Shown piece after piece: positions 1 through 9,508 of a stretch of 64,000 nucleotides of DNA. The stretch lies in NCBI GenBank assembly GCA_024402475.1, contig JAKSTQ010000001.1:109394-173393 (forward strand), given 5' to 3'. Numbering within the stretch: position 1 is the first letter of the stretch; every line of letters starts with the position of its first letter. The notes beneath the pieces were generated by a model. That model saw only the letters and a list, made by a program, of their open reading frames with translations, made no database searches and was not told where the DNA came from. The position numbers and the translations under genes are program-made. The DNA comes from Treponema sp. (lineage in GTDB: Bacteria > Spirochaetota > Spirochaetia > Treponematales > Treponemataceae).

Positions 1-9
1 TTTAAATTC

Positions 10-38
10 TTGAAATAAATTCTTCCATTGAATATAAT
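10..38 (+). promoter_or_regulatory. sigma70-type promoter of the first gene
   Basis: The -35 box TTGAAA (10-15) and -10 box TATAAT (33-38) are separated by exactly 17 bases. Transcription would start near 45, leaving a short leader that holds the AAGAGG ribosome-binding site just before the ATG at 69. Confidence 0.7.
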
Positions 39-68
39 TAGTTAAGAAATGCTTAAAAAGAGGTTCTC

Positions 69-956
69 ATGAAAAAACTGCTTGGTGTACTTGTATTCAC
101 AGTAACAACTATATTTTCGATCAATGCTCAGAATCTTGCTGATTTTAACAGATCCCTTGATTCTTTTCATAACACTTATATTCCTACTTTGCAGAATGCA
201 ACTGTTCAGCAGAATGTATATGCAAAAGCTTTTATCGGTAAACTTTTTCCGGCTTTTCCACCTCACTTCGGAATTGGAATTGACGGCGGCGTAACCCGTC
301 TTGATGCAACTGAACTTAACAATGCAGCATCAATGCTTGGTTTTACAAAACTTACAAACGATATGATTTTCCCTACATTTTCTGCAAATGCCAGAATCGG
401 TGGTTTATTCCTTCCATTTGATCTGAGCTTTTCATGTTTTGGTTTTGATTCATCTAAGATTAAGGGAATTCCAAATGACTTTACTGTAAACTGGTTCTGT
501 ATTGGCGGGGACTTGCGCTGGGCTATTCTTGACGGTTCTGGATTATTGCCTGCATTGTCAATCGGTGCCGGATATTATTATACAAAAGGAATCATCGGAG
601 TTGGAAACAGTTCAACTGCTTCTTTATCACAGGAAACAGTTATGCACACAGGTTTTGCTTCAATTCAACTTTCCAAAACAATCATCTTCTTTACTCCTTA
701 TGTAGGATTCAGAGCAATCTGTTCCAAAGCTGATTCAAAAATTACATGGAGTTCTGCTTCTGGTCTTATGAACGGCGGTGTTCGTATTTATAACGGATAT
801 TCTGAAAAAACAACTGATTTCTGGACATCAATCATTCCACAGGTATACGGCGGATTTGGTCTTGCACTTGGTCCTGTAAACCTTGACCTGAACGGCGGAT
901 GGGACTTCAGAAACCAGATCTGGTCTGCAGGCCTTGCAATCAGAGTCCAGCTGTAA
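69..956 (+). CDS. Predicted outer-membrane beta-barrel protein, unknown function
   Basis: This 295-residue protein starts with a clear signal peptide (MKKLLGVLVF..., cleavage probably after INAQ near residue 21). The rest is rich in alternating hydrophobic and polar stretches with many Gly and aromatic residues, and it ends in ...AIRVQL, as expected for a small beta-barrel. A treponemal outer-membrane location is inferred from this pattern, not from a recognised domain. The start is supported by AAGAGG eight bases upstream and by a strong promoter. It is monocistronic and converges with flgE; a shared terminator hairpin lies between them. I do not recognise a specific family. Confidence 0.75.
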   Translation: MKKLLGVLVFTVTTIFSINAQNLADFNRSLDSFHNTYIPTLQNATVQQNVYAKAFIGKLFPAFPPHFGIGIDGGVTRLDATELNNAASMLGFTKLTNDMIFPTFSANARIGGLFLPFDLSFSCFGFDSSKIKGIPNDFTVNWFCIGGDLRWAILDGSGLLPALSIGAGYYYTKGIIGVGNSSTASLSQETVMHTGFASIQLSKTIIFFTPYVGFRAICSKADSKITWSSASGLMNGGVRIYNGYSEKTTDFWTSIIPQVYGGFGLALGPVNLDLNGGWDFRNQIWSAGLAIRVQL

Positions 957-984
957 AAAAAACTTTTAATAAATTATAAAAACA

Positions 985-1029
985 AAAAAAAGCCTTTGAA
1001 TATCAACGATATCAAAGGCTTTAATTTTT
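985..1029. terminator. Bidirectional intrinsic terminator
   Basis: A near-perfect inverted repeat (AAAGCCTTTGA ... TCAAAGGCTTT) is flanked by an A-run on the left and a T-rich run on the right. It can end both the barrel gene on the plus strand and the flagellar operon on the minus strand. Confidence 0.8.
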
Positions 1030-1112
1030 ATGAATTCTTTTATGTAAATCCTCAGTTTCTAAGCAGGGTTAATTACTTAATAACTGTTATTACCATTATT
1101 TACAATCCCTTA

Positions 1113-2504
1113 TTAGCGTTTCAAACTCAATACTGTTTCAAGCATTGTATCTGAAGTTTGGATTGTTTTTGCGTTTGACTGGAAACCGCGCTGTGTTGTA
1201 ATCATATCTGTAAATTCAGATGTGAGGTCAACGTTTGACATTTCCAGTGCACCTGCAAGAAGTTTACCTTTTCCTGCAATTCCGCTTTCGCCGATATTTG
1301 CTACACCTGAGTTGTTTGATTCAACATAAGTGTTGTCACCGGCTTTTTCAAGACCGCCCTGGTTAGTAAAACTTGCCATTGCGATTTTACCGATTGCACG
1401 GCTTGTTCCGTTTGAATAAACACCTGTGATTACACCAGAATCATCAATCTTGAAGTTATCAAGGTAACCCATTGTGTAACCGTCCTGGTACCATGCTTTT
1501 GTTGAACTTGAAGCAGCTGACTGTGTTACTGTATTTTTCTGACTGCCGATTGTACCAAGATTGATGTTCATTGTCTGACGATAAGGGTTTCCGTTTTCAT
1601 CAGGATTTGCATCTGGAACTGTATATGAAGCCTGAAGAACGATGTCGCCTTCAGGGTTCGAAATATTTCCTGCTGTATCTGTTACAGAAAGAAGTGTACC
1701 TGTATTATCAAAGTTTACAAGGAATGTATTTTCTACACCGTCTGTTGTTCCAAGACCAACGCGTGTCTGTGTGTATCCTGCGTTTTCTGGATCAATCTGT
1801 ACTGTTGCACGCCACTGGTTAGGGTTTCCAACTACACGCTGGAAAGATACGTTCAACATGTGTGTATTACCAAAGCTGTCGTAGATTTTGAATTCTGTAT
1901 TCCATGTACCTTTAGCGATATCAGCTTCTGAAGCACCTTCTACGATTTCAGGTGTGTTTTTATTAAGGTTACATGCAAAGTTTACATTCTGTGTTTCGTG
2001 TGCAGGATCTTTCTGACCAACTGGAATTACAAGGTCAGTTGGAGTAGCTGCTGTCTGAATAACCTGTTCACCGTTAAGGTCACGAGCCATCCAACCCTGA
2101 ACGCGCATACCGTTTGCTGGATTAACGAGAGTACCGTTTTTATCAAGACCAAATGCACCGGCTCTTGAGTAGAATGTTTTTTCGCCGTTTTTAAGTACGA
2201 AGAAACCGTTACCACGGATAGCGATATCTGTTGATACTCCTGTTGTCTGAAGGTTACCCTGTGTAAAGATTGTATTGATTGCAGCAACCTGTACACCAAG
2301 ACCAACTTCTTTAGGGTTGATACCACCTACTTCTTCTGTAGGAGCGGCAGCACCTGACTGCTGCTGTGAAATCATATCCTGAAAATCAACACGACCTTTT
2401 TTAAATCCTGTTGTGTTTACGTTGGCTACGTTGTTACCAATTACATCCATTCTTGTCTGGTGATTCTGCATTCCTGATACGCCAGAATAAAGTGATCTCA
2501 TCAT
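1113..2504 (-). CDS. flgE: Flagellar hook protein FlgE
   Basis: FlgE polymerises into the hook joining motor and filament, which in spirochaetes lies in the periplasm. The 463-residue protein has the N-terminal flagellar rod/hook signature ([16 protein letters not shown], then [17 protein letters not shown]), the FlgE/F/G-like core, and the C-terminal helix region ([18 protein letters not shown]). Lys165 and Cys178 are present; in Treponema denticola FlgE these residues form the lysinoalanine cross-link that ties hook subunits together. It is the last gene of flbB-fliK-flgD-flgE, 15 bases after flgD, with a good GAGGG ribosome-binding site. The usual downstream flbD-motA-motB genes are absent here. 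Confidence 0.97.
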   Translation of the reverse strand: MMRSLYSGVSGMQNHQTRMDVIGNNVANVNTTGFKKGRVDFQDMISQQQSGAAAPTEEVGGINPKEVGLGVQVAAINTIFTQGNLQTTGVSTDIAIRGNGFFVLKNGEKTFYSRAGAFGLDKNGTLVNPANGMRVQGWMARDLNGEQVIQTAATPTDLVIPVGQKDPAHETQNVNFACNLNKNTPEIVEGASEADIAKGTWNTEFKIYDSFGNTHMLNVSFQRVVGNPNQWRATVQIDPENAGYTQTRVGLGTTDGVENTFLVNFDNTGTLLSVTDTAGNISNPEGDIVLQASYTVPDANPDENGNPYRQTMNINLGTIGSQKNTVTQSAASSSTKAWYQDGYTMGYLDNFKIDDSGVITGVYSNGTSRAIGKIAMASFTNQGGLEKAGDNTYVESNNSGVANIGESGIAGKGKLLAGALEMSNVDLTSEFTDMITTQRGFQSNAKTIQTSDTMLETVLSLKR

Positions 2505-2519
2505 ATAGTTACCCTCGTT

Positions 2520-2960
2520 TTAGTTTCCGTATACTGCGTTAATATGTTCCATGCTGTAGAACATTCCGTTTACTTTTACCTGTGGATTTTCGCCACGAGT
2601 AATTCCATCAACTACACCTGTTATGGTTTCGTCGCCAACTGTAAGTTCTACAGTCTTACCGATTGTTGTTACAGCATCTGAGTTGTTCATAAGAATGGCC
2701 ATTTTGTTAAAGCCATTGCTCATGTTGTGCATCTGTTCAAGTGAAGAGAATGAAGCCATCTGTGCGATGAATTCATTATTGTCCATTGGAGCTGTTGGAT
2801 CCTGATGTGAAAGCTGAGTGAGCAGAAGTTTAAGAAAATCATCTTTTCCCAATTCCTGGCTTGCTTTACGGCCCTCAATTTCATTCTGTTTGTTGAAGTT
2901 GTCTACTGTAAGCTGAGTCTGAAACTTTTCAGCTGAACTCATTCTTCCAAGGTTTTCCAT
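2520..2960 (-). CDS. flgD: Flagellar hook assembly (cap) protein FlgD
   Basis: FlgD caps the growing hook and is needed for FlgE assembly. The 146-residue protein has the conserved FlgD N-terminal signature (DDFLKLLLTQLSHQDPTAPM, then FIAQMASFSSLEQM). It is shorter than enterobacterial FlgD and lacks the extra Tudor/Fn3-like C-terminal part, as is usual for compact homologues. It sits between fliK and flgE with short spacers, and a GGAG ribosome-binding site precedes the ATG. Confidence 0.96.
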   Translation of the reverse strand: MENLGRMSSAEKFQTQLTVDNFNKQNEIEGRKASQELGKDDFLKLLLTQLSHQDPTAPMDNNEFIAQMASFSSLEQMHNMSNGFNKMAILMNNSDAVTTIGKTVELTVGDETITGVVDGITRGENPQVKVNGMFYSMEHINAVYGN

Positions 2961-2979
2961 TTTTTACTCCGTTACCTTT

Positions 2980-4395
2980 TTATGCTACAACGTTTAACGA
3001 ATATTTATTATCCGCGTTTAATATATCGGCACCTGCTTCAAAGTCTGAAACATTTTCTGCAAATCCTTCATAATATTTTTCTGCCTGGCGTTCATTGTAC
3101 TGATTGTTACCAGCATAATTTGAATTTGCATTTGAACCGTCTGCATTTGCAGCTCCTGATTGAGCATATGCAATTTCAAAGTTTGCTGTATCAAAACCGT
3201 TATCCAGGAAAGCCTGGCGCAGATCATTCTGCTGAGAATTAAATGCGTTATAAGCTTCTGTGCTTGTTACAACAATCTTACCGGTAATGTTTTTATCGGA
3301 CAGATCAAGAGTTATCTTAACATTTCCTAATTCCTGAGGATTAAGAATGAGATTAATCTTTCCTGTATTGTTATCTTTGAGAATAATATTACTTGCTTTA
3401 ACAAAATCATCACTGTTGTTCTGAATCTGATTTTCAAGCATTGCCTGGAAAGTTGAACCATTTGCAGCTGCACTCTGTCCGTCAAGACTTAATACATTCT
3501 TTTCTACCTGCTGGTTCAGATTCAATGTCATGTCAACAGTGTTATGATTTGTCTGTTTGATTGATGTAACAAAAGAATTTTTCTTATCTGATACCTGAAC
3601 TGCTTTTTTATCAGTCCTCATGTCTGTAACTGTAAAAGTATCTGCAAAAGATTTCTTTTTTCTTGAATCAATTTTTGCAATATCTTTTTTGTTTACAGGT
3701 TCAACAGTCTTTTTTTCTGTATCAAAGAAATCAGTTACTTTGTTACCAGCAGCTTTTTCAAAATTGAATTCAAAATCTTTGTCATTCAATTTTGTTTTAA
3801 GTTCCTGAATATTACGTGCACTTTCTACAATTGCAGCAATTTTAGGATCTGTTACAACAGCAGCTTTTTCTGAAATTTTTGCAGCATCAAGTGTTTTTAC
3901 CTGAACCGCATTTTCTTTAACTGTGTCAGCAACGATTTTCTTTGCAGATGAATTGTTCTTCATTACAAAAAGCTGTTCCAGAACTGAAAGAGTTTCAACT
4001 GCTTTAGAATTATCTGCAGTAAGAATTTTAGAATCTTTTGAATCTGCAGATTCTTTTACATCTTTAGATTCTTCTTTTGCAACTTTTTCTTTTGAATCTT
4101 CGTTTTTTTCTTTTAAATCAGATTTCTGTGCAACTTCTTCTGTCTTGTTTTCATCAGCTTGATTTTTGACAGCAGCAGTCTGTGCATCTGAATTTTCTGA
4201 TTTAGTCTGATTAACTTGTTCTTTGGTTGTTTCGCGTGCGTTTTCTTTGACAGGTTCTTTTACTTCCTGTGACTGAACTTCCTTTGCAATTAAATCCATA
4301 AAGGAAATTCCAGAATCACTGGTTTTAAAAGAGGTAGTTTCTGTTACTGTCTGTGGAATAACGGCTGGATCGAAATTAACATTCAAACCCTGCAT
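2980..4395 (-). CDS. fliK: Flagellar hook-length control protein FliK (Tap1-like)
   Basis: FliK measures hook length and switches the export apparatus from hook to filament substrates. This 471-residue protein has a long, low-complexity Lys/Glu/Ser-rich N-terminal half (about residues 40-330), typical of the ruler part. A C-terminal hook-length domain follows around residues 335-430, including the conserved segment LILNPQELGNVKITLDL, then an Asn/Ala-rich tail. Gene order (flbB-fliK-flgD-flgE) supports the call. A CGGAGG ribosome-binding site precedes the ATG. Sequence conservation outside the C-terminal domain is not expected. Confidence 0.88.
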   Translation of the reverse strand: MQGLNVNFDPAVIPQTVTETTSFKTSDSGISFMDLIAKEVQSQEVKEPVKENARETTKEQVNQTKSENSDAQTAAVKNQADENKTEEVAQKSDLKEKNEDSKEKVAKEESKDVKESADSKDSKILTADNSKAVETLSVLEQLFVMKNNSSAKKIVADTVKENAVQVKTLDAAKISEKAAVVTDPKIAAIVESARNIQELKTKLNDKDFEFNFEKAAGNKVTDFFDTEKKTVEPVNKKDIAKIDSRKKKSFADTFTVTDMRTDKKAVQVSDKKNSFVTSIKQTNHNTVDMTLNLNQQVEKNVLSLDGQSAAANGSTFQAMLENQIQNNSDDFVKASNIILKDNNTGKINLILNPQELGNVKITLDLSDKNITGKIVVTSTEAYNAFNSQQNDLRQAFLDNGFDTANFEIAYAQSGAANADGSNANSNYAGNNQYNERQAEKYYEGFAENVSDFEAGADILNADNKYSLNVVA

Positions 4396-4478
4396 TCTAT
4401 AACCTCCGTAAGTTTTTCAGGCACTATGATTTAAGTGCTTGAGTAAACTGTACAAAAGTTACATGCCTTCAGGTCGGT

Positions 4479-5117
4479 TTATTCGTCGTCACCAAGAGAA
4501 AGTGGTTTGCTCTGTCTTTTACGTTCGATAACGGCTGCTCTATCAGCAGGCATCAAAGAAAGCCAGTAAGAAACCATCGATGCTGTTCCGGCTGCCTTAG
4601 CACGTTCGTCAACTTTGCGAAGAACATCAAGGGCAAGCTGATCATCCATTTTAAGAAGAATTTCAACAGCATTTCTTGGCTGCATACCTTCTAGGTCTGC
4701 GGCAATTTGTACGATGTTTACTTCTCTATCATCGTACTTTTTGACCGTATTGTTGAATGTTTTTTCACGTTCTTCGAGGGATTTTTCGCGGTTTTCAAGC
4801 TCAGCAGCAATCTGTTCGTTCTTTTTTTCAACAATTTCAAGGTCAGCTTCGCGTTTTTCGATTTCCTGAAGATATAATTCGTTGGCTTCGCGCTGTTTTT
4901 CAAGGCGGTCCATATCGATATCAGCCATTAAAGGCTTGGAAGAAGTTGCTGTAACTGATGTCTGTGGAGTAAGTCCAATGGCTTTGTAAACAGGGGCAAA
5001 AAGTTTTTTTACATGAATGACACCCAGAAAATCAAACCATAAAAGTCCTGCAATACAAAGAATGAGAACCAGAAAAAGTAATACGATTGTTTTTCCTATA
5101 GAATTAGATTTTGCCAC
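4479..5117 (-). CDS. flbB: Periplasmic-flagella collar protein FlbB
   Basis: In spirochaetes FlbB is a membrane-anchored protein that scaffolds the flagellar collar and stator. The protein has one N-terminal transmembrane segment (about residues 8-28) and a long Glu/Lys-rich coiled coil (about 65-130). Its C-terminal helical domain resembles MgtE-N (MQPRNAVEILLKMDDQLALDVLRKVDE region). I place the start at the GTG at 5117 because GGGG lies six bases upstream; an in-frame TTG four codons earlier overlaps that ribosome-binding site. It is the first gene of the hook operon, directly behind a sigma28-like promoter. Confidence 0.85.
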   Translation of the reverse strand: MAKSNSIGKTIVLLFLVLILCIAGLLWFDFLGVIHVKKLFAPVYKAIGLTPQTSVTATSSKPLMADIDMDRLEKQREANELYLQEIEKREADLEIVEKKNEQIAAELENREKSLEEREKTFNNTVKKYDDREVNIVQIAADLEGMQPRNAVEILLKMDDQLALDVLRKVDERAKAAGTASMVSYWLSLMPADRAAVIERKRQSKPLSLGDDE

Positions 5118-5157
5118 TTTTTTCCCCAATTAAAAAATGATATATAATTTTACTCTA

Positions 5158-5184
5158 TTATCGGCTAAAACACAAGTTGATTAA
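5158..5184 (-). promoter_or_regulatory. sigma28 (FliA)-type promoter of the hook operon
   Basis: Reading the minus strand, a perfect GCCGATAA -10 element (5165-5158) is preceded by 15 bases and then TTAA (5184-5181), one mismatch from the TAAA core of the sigma28 -35. The -10 overlaps the stop codon of the upstream gene. The predicted start lies about 30-35 bases before the flbB GTG. Confidence 0.75.
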
Positions 5185-8077
5185 AGAGCTTAATGGAAAA
5201 TCCTTTTTCTGACGGATTATTAAGGTCAAAAAGGAATTCTGCTGCAAAATCAACCGCACCAATTTTCTGGAGGTTACCGGTATTGATTGTAAAATAAAGG
5301 TCCATTTTTAAGCCGATCTGATCTTTATAAAGTCCAAGTGAATTAAAGGCCACCGGAAGATTAAATAAAGCATTGTCCAGATAGCGGTTAAAAAACAGAT
5401 TACAGTTATAGGTTGCACTTAAAGAAAAACGGTTAAAATAAACAGGAAGAATAAAATGCCCCGTAGTTTCATGGATTTCCATTCCAAAAAGTACAAGTTC
5501 CGCATTAGCACTAAGCATTCTGTCAATATTAGGGAACATATTTACGGTAGCAGTAAGCGGCAAATTGTATGTAAAGCCTTTCTGACAGTCAATCGGTAAA
5601 AGCTGAGGAAGAGCAAGATGCAGGTCAAACCCAGTACTCCATCCGTAAGCATCCCTTACAGAAGGTGTGTTCAAATCCATGAATTTTGCAGCAACAGTAA
5701 CAGAAGGCCCGATTGCAAAAGCAAACTTCTGATAAGGAGAAGAACCGGTTTTCTGGGTTACCTGCCAGTTAATTCCTGTCTTTGATACGGCATTCACTGT
5801 CAGATTATCATGAGGCATGGTTTTAAATGCAAAAATTGAATTCACATTGGAATATCCGTAAAAAACTTTTGTGGCATTATACATGCTTATGTAAGAATGT
5901 GTTCCTACAGGAATTGCAGCTTTGAGGTCACTTGTTATAGTTGTCTGTTTAAAGCCAAGTTCATCAAAAAAGGCAGTAGTATTTATGTCGTAACTTGCAT
6001 TTCCGGTTTCTGTAGAATTAAAAAGCCTTAAAAGACCGCCGTAACTTAATGAGAACGGTGCAAATCCCGGAGAGAAAGTAAAATTACGTCCATAATATGT
6101 AATTCCCAGAAAGTTAACGTCTGTGGCATTAAATTCACTGTCATAGATGAATGTTGTTCCCAACGGCAAAAGAGCACCGCGGAAGTAATATTTCTGGGCT
6201 TCAAATGGATTCAATTTACGGGCAGAAGACCTGTCGACCTGTGCAGCTTCATAAGATTCGTCAATTGAAGTTATATTCGCCCTTATAACATCAAAATCAA
6301 AGGAATCAGTATCCATTACATACAATCTGCTGTGATCAAAAAAGTGAGCACTGTAAATTACAGAAGGCAGTTTCTGACTTTTTGACGACGGATAGGCTGC
6401 CGGATACCATACACCACCGGAAATTTCTTCTTTTTGCAGATAAAAATTGGACTGAACCGGCTTATCTGCTGCATATTTTACTGAAACAAATCCCAGTGAC
6501 GGAATGCGCTCTTTCTGGCAATAAGAAAATGTGAACAGTAATCCGTCCTGATCCGTTACAAACCCGTCTGCAATCACAGGTTCAAGATAACGAAGCCGAA
6601 ATTGAGAAGGAATTTCAACTGCCTGATTTGATTCAAAATCACTGTCATAAATGACAACTGCCTGTTTTGTTCCTTCCTGCCTGATAAATGCAATTGAATT
6701 ACGGCCGCTGTCACAAAGACTTAAAGGAAGCACATTATCTTTAAAATCAAGAATCTTATATGGCTTTTTTTCGATGGAAGATGATTTTTCAGTTACTTTC
6801 ATCTTATAAAGCTGAATGTCTGACTTCTGCCCCAGGACTTTAAGTGCTGCAAAAACATATTCATTCCCGGTTTTTATGACACAGGCTTCCCGTAAACCGT
6901 CTTCATCAAACAGTTTAATCTGCTTTGTCTGCATGTCATATACGCCGCTGCGGTTTTTATATTCGCCGTAAGAAGCCAGATATGAAAATGCAAGGAATCT
7001 TCCGTCTCTGGAAAATGAAATATCCTGTACTGTATGAAGCGTAAAAAGCTTTTTTGGATTAGAATAATCAAGTTCCATGCCGTCTTTGCGGCTGGAATAA
7101 TAAACTGCTCTTTTAGTCGTATCAATCCAGGCTGTTCCCCCTTCTCCGGGTTTGAGCCAGGAAGTGACGCCTGTAAAGGCTGTAGTTTCTTTTGCGCGGG
7201 TAAAATCCGCAATTTTAGAAGAATCTATATCTTTTATCGAAGAAACATCAATCGACTGACAGAATTCCTTCCAGTCATCATCAATTCTTGTTCCAAAGTA
7301 TTTGTCATATGTATAAAAATACCATAATGGCTGGTCTACAAGGCTGTCCCAGTACTGATAGTACTTGTCAACGCCGTATTTGTTGACAAGAAAGCTGGAA
7401 AAGGCACCGCCATACATGTATGGCACATTTCCCGAAGGGAAAATGTCACGGGCGCCTGTTGCCTGATCCCAGTTAAGGAACTGGCCGTCAATTTTGGCCT
7501 GTTTAAGGATATGGGTAGAAAAACCGTCGTTAAGGCGGCCGTGGGTGCCGTCACGACTTTCGTTCAGAACCGAGATTCCTTCCTGGAGAAAAGCCGGTGC
7601 TGAGAATGTAATTCCACTCCACGAATCAGTAAATATATCTGCAATTACTTTATTGAACTTTGTCTTAACATTTAAGGTTACAGCATGAGTAAGTTCATGA
7701 TCCAGAACGCTCAGAATTGTATTATCAAAAACCGCAAGTGACTGAGTCGGCGGTGTGTCAAATATGACGATTTTATGGAACGGATCGTTCTGGAAATAAC
7801 CGTTAAGGCTTTGAGTTGTATATTCAATGAAAATCGGAAAGCGTTTTAAGTGATAAAAGTTTTCTGCCTGTACCCGTTTACGGATATCAAGATACATTTT
7901 TTCGATATTTTCCTCAAAAAGGACTGCAGTTCTTTCTGAAACAGGATAATAAATGATATCAAAATGTTCAGTACTGCGAACTAACTGTGCTGAGGAATTC
8001 TGGGAATTGGCAGAAAATAAACCGCAGCATGTCAGTAAAAACAATAAAACTGCGGTTTTTAACTTTTTAGCGTTCAA
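5165..8077 (-). CDS. Secreted HExxH metallopeptidase-like / propeller / outer-membrane barrel protein
   Basis: The 970-residue protein begins with a signal peptide (KKLKTAVLLFLLTCCGLFS). A gluzincin-like peptidase region follows: HELTH at 127-131 and a downstream QEG with Glu166 in the right place to be the third zinc ligand. Residues about 290-600 contain repeated 'DGRFLAFSY'-like strands typical of a WD40/TolB-like propeller. The C-terminal 330 residues look like a beta-barrel ending in ...NQLVF, with a terminal Phe. The start is TTG at 8077, overlapping the end of the hexokinase gene by 11 bases, which suggests translational coupling. Proteolytic activity is inferred only; the substrate is unknown. 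Confidence 0.8.
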   Translation of the reverse strand: MNAKKLKTAVLLFLLTCCGLFSANSQNSSAQLVRSTEHFDIIYYPVSERTAVLFEENIEKMYLDIRKRVQAENFYHLKRFPIFIEYTTQSLNGYFQNDPFHKIVIFDTPPTQSLAVFDNTILSVLDHELTHAVTLNVKTKFNKVIADIFTDSWSGITFSAPAFLQEGISVLNESRDGTHGRLNDGFSTHILKQAKIDGQFLNWDQATGARDIFPSGNVPYMYGGAFSSFLVNKYGVDKYYQYWDSLVDQPLWYFYTYDKYFGTRIDDDWKEFCQSIDVSSIKDIDSSKIADFTRAKETTAFTGVTSWLKPGEGGTAWIDTTKRAVYYSSRKDGMELDYSNPKKLFTLHTVQDISFSRDGRFLAFSYLASYGEYKNRSGVYDMQTKQIKLFDEDGLREACVIKTGNEYVFAALKVLGQKSDIQLYKMKVTEKSSSIEKKPYKILDFKDNVLPLSLCDSGRNSIAFIRQEGTKQAVVIYDSDFESNQAVEIPSQFRLRYLEPVIADGFVTDQDGLLFTFSYCQKERIPSLGFVSVKYAADKPVQSNFYLQKEEISGGVWYPAAYPSSKSQKLPSVIYSAHFFDHSRLYVMDTDSFDFDVIRANITSIDESYEAAQVDRSSARKLNPFEAQKYYFRGALLPLGTTFIYDSEFNATDVNFLGITYYGRNFTFSPGFAPFSLSYGGLLRLFNSTETGNASYDINTTAFFDELGFKQTTITSDLKAAIPVGTHSYISMYNATKVFYGYSNVNSIFAFKTMPHDNLTVNAVSKTGINWQVTQKTGSSPYQKFAFAIGPSVTVAAKFMDLNTPSVRDAYGWSTGFDLHLALPQLLPIDCQKGFTYNLPLTATVNMFPNIDRMLSANAELVLFGMEIHETTGHFILPVYFNRFSLSATYNCNLFFNRYLDNALFNLPVAFNSLGLYKDQIGLKMDLYFTINTGNLQKIGAVDFAAEFLFDLNNPSEKGFSIKLFNQLVF

Positions 8078-9365
8078 TCAAACCTGCGATTGCTGTACCA
8101 AGTGTGATATCGTCTTCTACAGTAACGATTTCCCAGTTGATGCCACGTTCGTAAGTAAGAGTCTGTTCAAGATAACCTTTTACGCGGTCAGCGATTTTAT
8201 ATGTTTTGTAATATGTAGAACCGTTACAGAGAATACATACTGGTTTGCAAGGATTTTTTCCTTCTCCAGACTGTACTACACATGCTGTAAGAATAGCTGC
8301 AGCATAGCGTGCTGAACGTTCTACGATTGCATCTAAAAGGTCAAAAATGAATCTATAATCATCTTCTGTTCCTGATTCTGCAAGAATCTTTCCAAGTACA
8401 GTTTCTGTACAGAATGGTCCCTGAAGGAAGTTACTCAATTCAATTGTTGTAAAGCTTTCAAGTGCAAGAAGTTTATCAGCAACAGCCTTTGAAACCATGT
8501 TTTCCTGTGCACATGCTTTAAGTGCGTGGAAAGCAATAGGCCCCATGTAAGCACCGGAACAGCTTTTTTCGAGGAAGAATGTTCCAGGTTTATTTGTATT
8601 TGCATCAACTGCCTTATCAAAATCTGACTGAGAAACTTTGCAGAGTTTTCCTGATTCACATACAACAATCTGTGCTTTTTCAAAATCTTTAAGTCCAGGT
8701 ACTGCAGGCTGAATGTATGCTGCGTTAAGGCCTGTTCCAAGGATAAGTCCCATGTAAGATGAATACTGATTTCCATTTGCAGGACGAGCTGCACCTGCAA
8801 GAAGTGCTGCTACAGTATCGTTAAGCAAAGTTACTGTTTTTGGACGGTTCCAGCCATGTTCAACAAGAGCATCTGCAAGACTTGCACCGATTTTGCTTCC
8901 AACCACTTCTGGAGCCTTTACTTCTTTTGAGAATCCAAGGAGAATACCGTCTCCGTCTTCTGTAATTGTCATTGGATATGAGAAACAGAAACCGATTGTG
9001 TCAGCTTTGTTTTTAAGATGTTCAAGGTTTACTGCAAACTGATCAAAAAATTCCTTGCGTGAAAGTTCTTTTTCTACACCAGGCATACGGGTCTTTTCAA
9101 GTTCAGAAATAGAAGCTTTGCCTTCTGCATCAAAAGAAACAAGACAGCTTCTGAAGTTTGTACCGCCGGCATCAATTACGATAACGCTTTTACCGCAGGC
9201 ACTTTTTTCTGGTGGAAGTGTCCATGTACGGATCATGTCTTCTTCTGATGGCTTGGAATTAATACCAAGATTCATATCATAAAGAAGAGCATCTGCAATT
9301 GAATTAACATCTGCGTGATTTACAAAATTATGCTTAGCAAGAAAAGCACTAACGGCGTTTGTCAT
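8067..9365 (-). CDS. hxk: Hexokinase
   Basis: This enzyme phosphorylates glucose and other hexoses in the cytoplasm at the head of glycolysis. The 432-residue protein has the eukaryote-type hexokinase motifs: phosphate-1 loop VIVIDAGGTNFRSCLV, sugar-binding segment GFCFSYPMTITEDGDG, catalytic LLNDTVAALLAGA, and phosphate-2 loop GLILGTGLNAAY. Treponemes characteristically use this family rather than bacterial glucokinase. A consensus promoter lies upstream. The gene overlaps and probably co-transcribes the metallopeptidase-like gene, a pairing with no obvious functional logic. Confidence 0.93.
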   Translation of the reverse strand: MTNAVSAFLAKHNFVNHADVNSIADALLYDMNLGINSKPSEEDMIRTWTLPPEKSACGKSVIVIDAGGTNFRSCLVSFDAEGKASISELEKTRMPGVEKELSRKEFFDQFAVNLEHLKNKADTIGFCFSYPMTITEDGDGILLGFSKEVKAPEVVGSKIGASLADALVEHGWNRPKTVTLLNDTVAALLAGAARPANGNQYSSYMGLILGTGLNAAYIQPAVPGLKDFEKAQIVVCESGKLCKVSQSDFDKAVDANTNKPGTFFLEKSCSGAYMGPIAFHALKACAQENMVSKAVADKLLALESFTTIELSNFLQGPFCTETVLGKILAESGTEDDYRFIFDLLDAIVERSARYAAAILTACVVQSGEGKNPCKPVCILCNGSTYYKTYKIADRVKGYLEQTLTYERGINWEIVTVEDDITLGTAIAGLIER

Positions 9366-9400
9366 ATTTTACCCCGACGATTTAAGAAATGATAGCAATA

Positions 9401-9429
9401 ATTCTACCATAAATAGAAAATTTGTTCAA
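9401..9429 (-). promoter_or_regulatory. sigma70-type promoter of hexokinase
   Basis: On the minus strand TTGAAC (9429-9424) and TAGAAT (9406-9401) are 17 bases apart, with a TGG just before the -10. The start would lie near 9394, about 30 bases before the hexokinase ATG. Confidence 0.7.
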
Positions 9430-9508
9430 ATATGAATGACTTGAATGTTAAATTTTTACTTTCTGAATGAATAAAATTCCTGCTTTACTTTAAAATATGG
9501 CTGAAACT

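Noticed and set aside
3001..3045. Second GCCGATA-like sigma28 -10 inside fliK
   Set aside because: No TAAA-like -35 at the right distance, and it lies in the middle of an operon.
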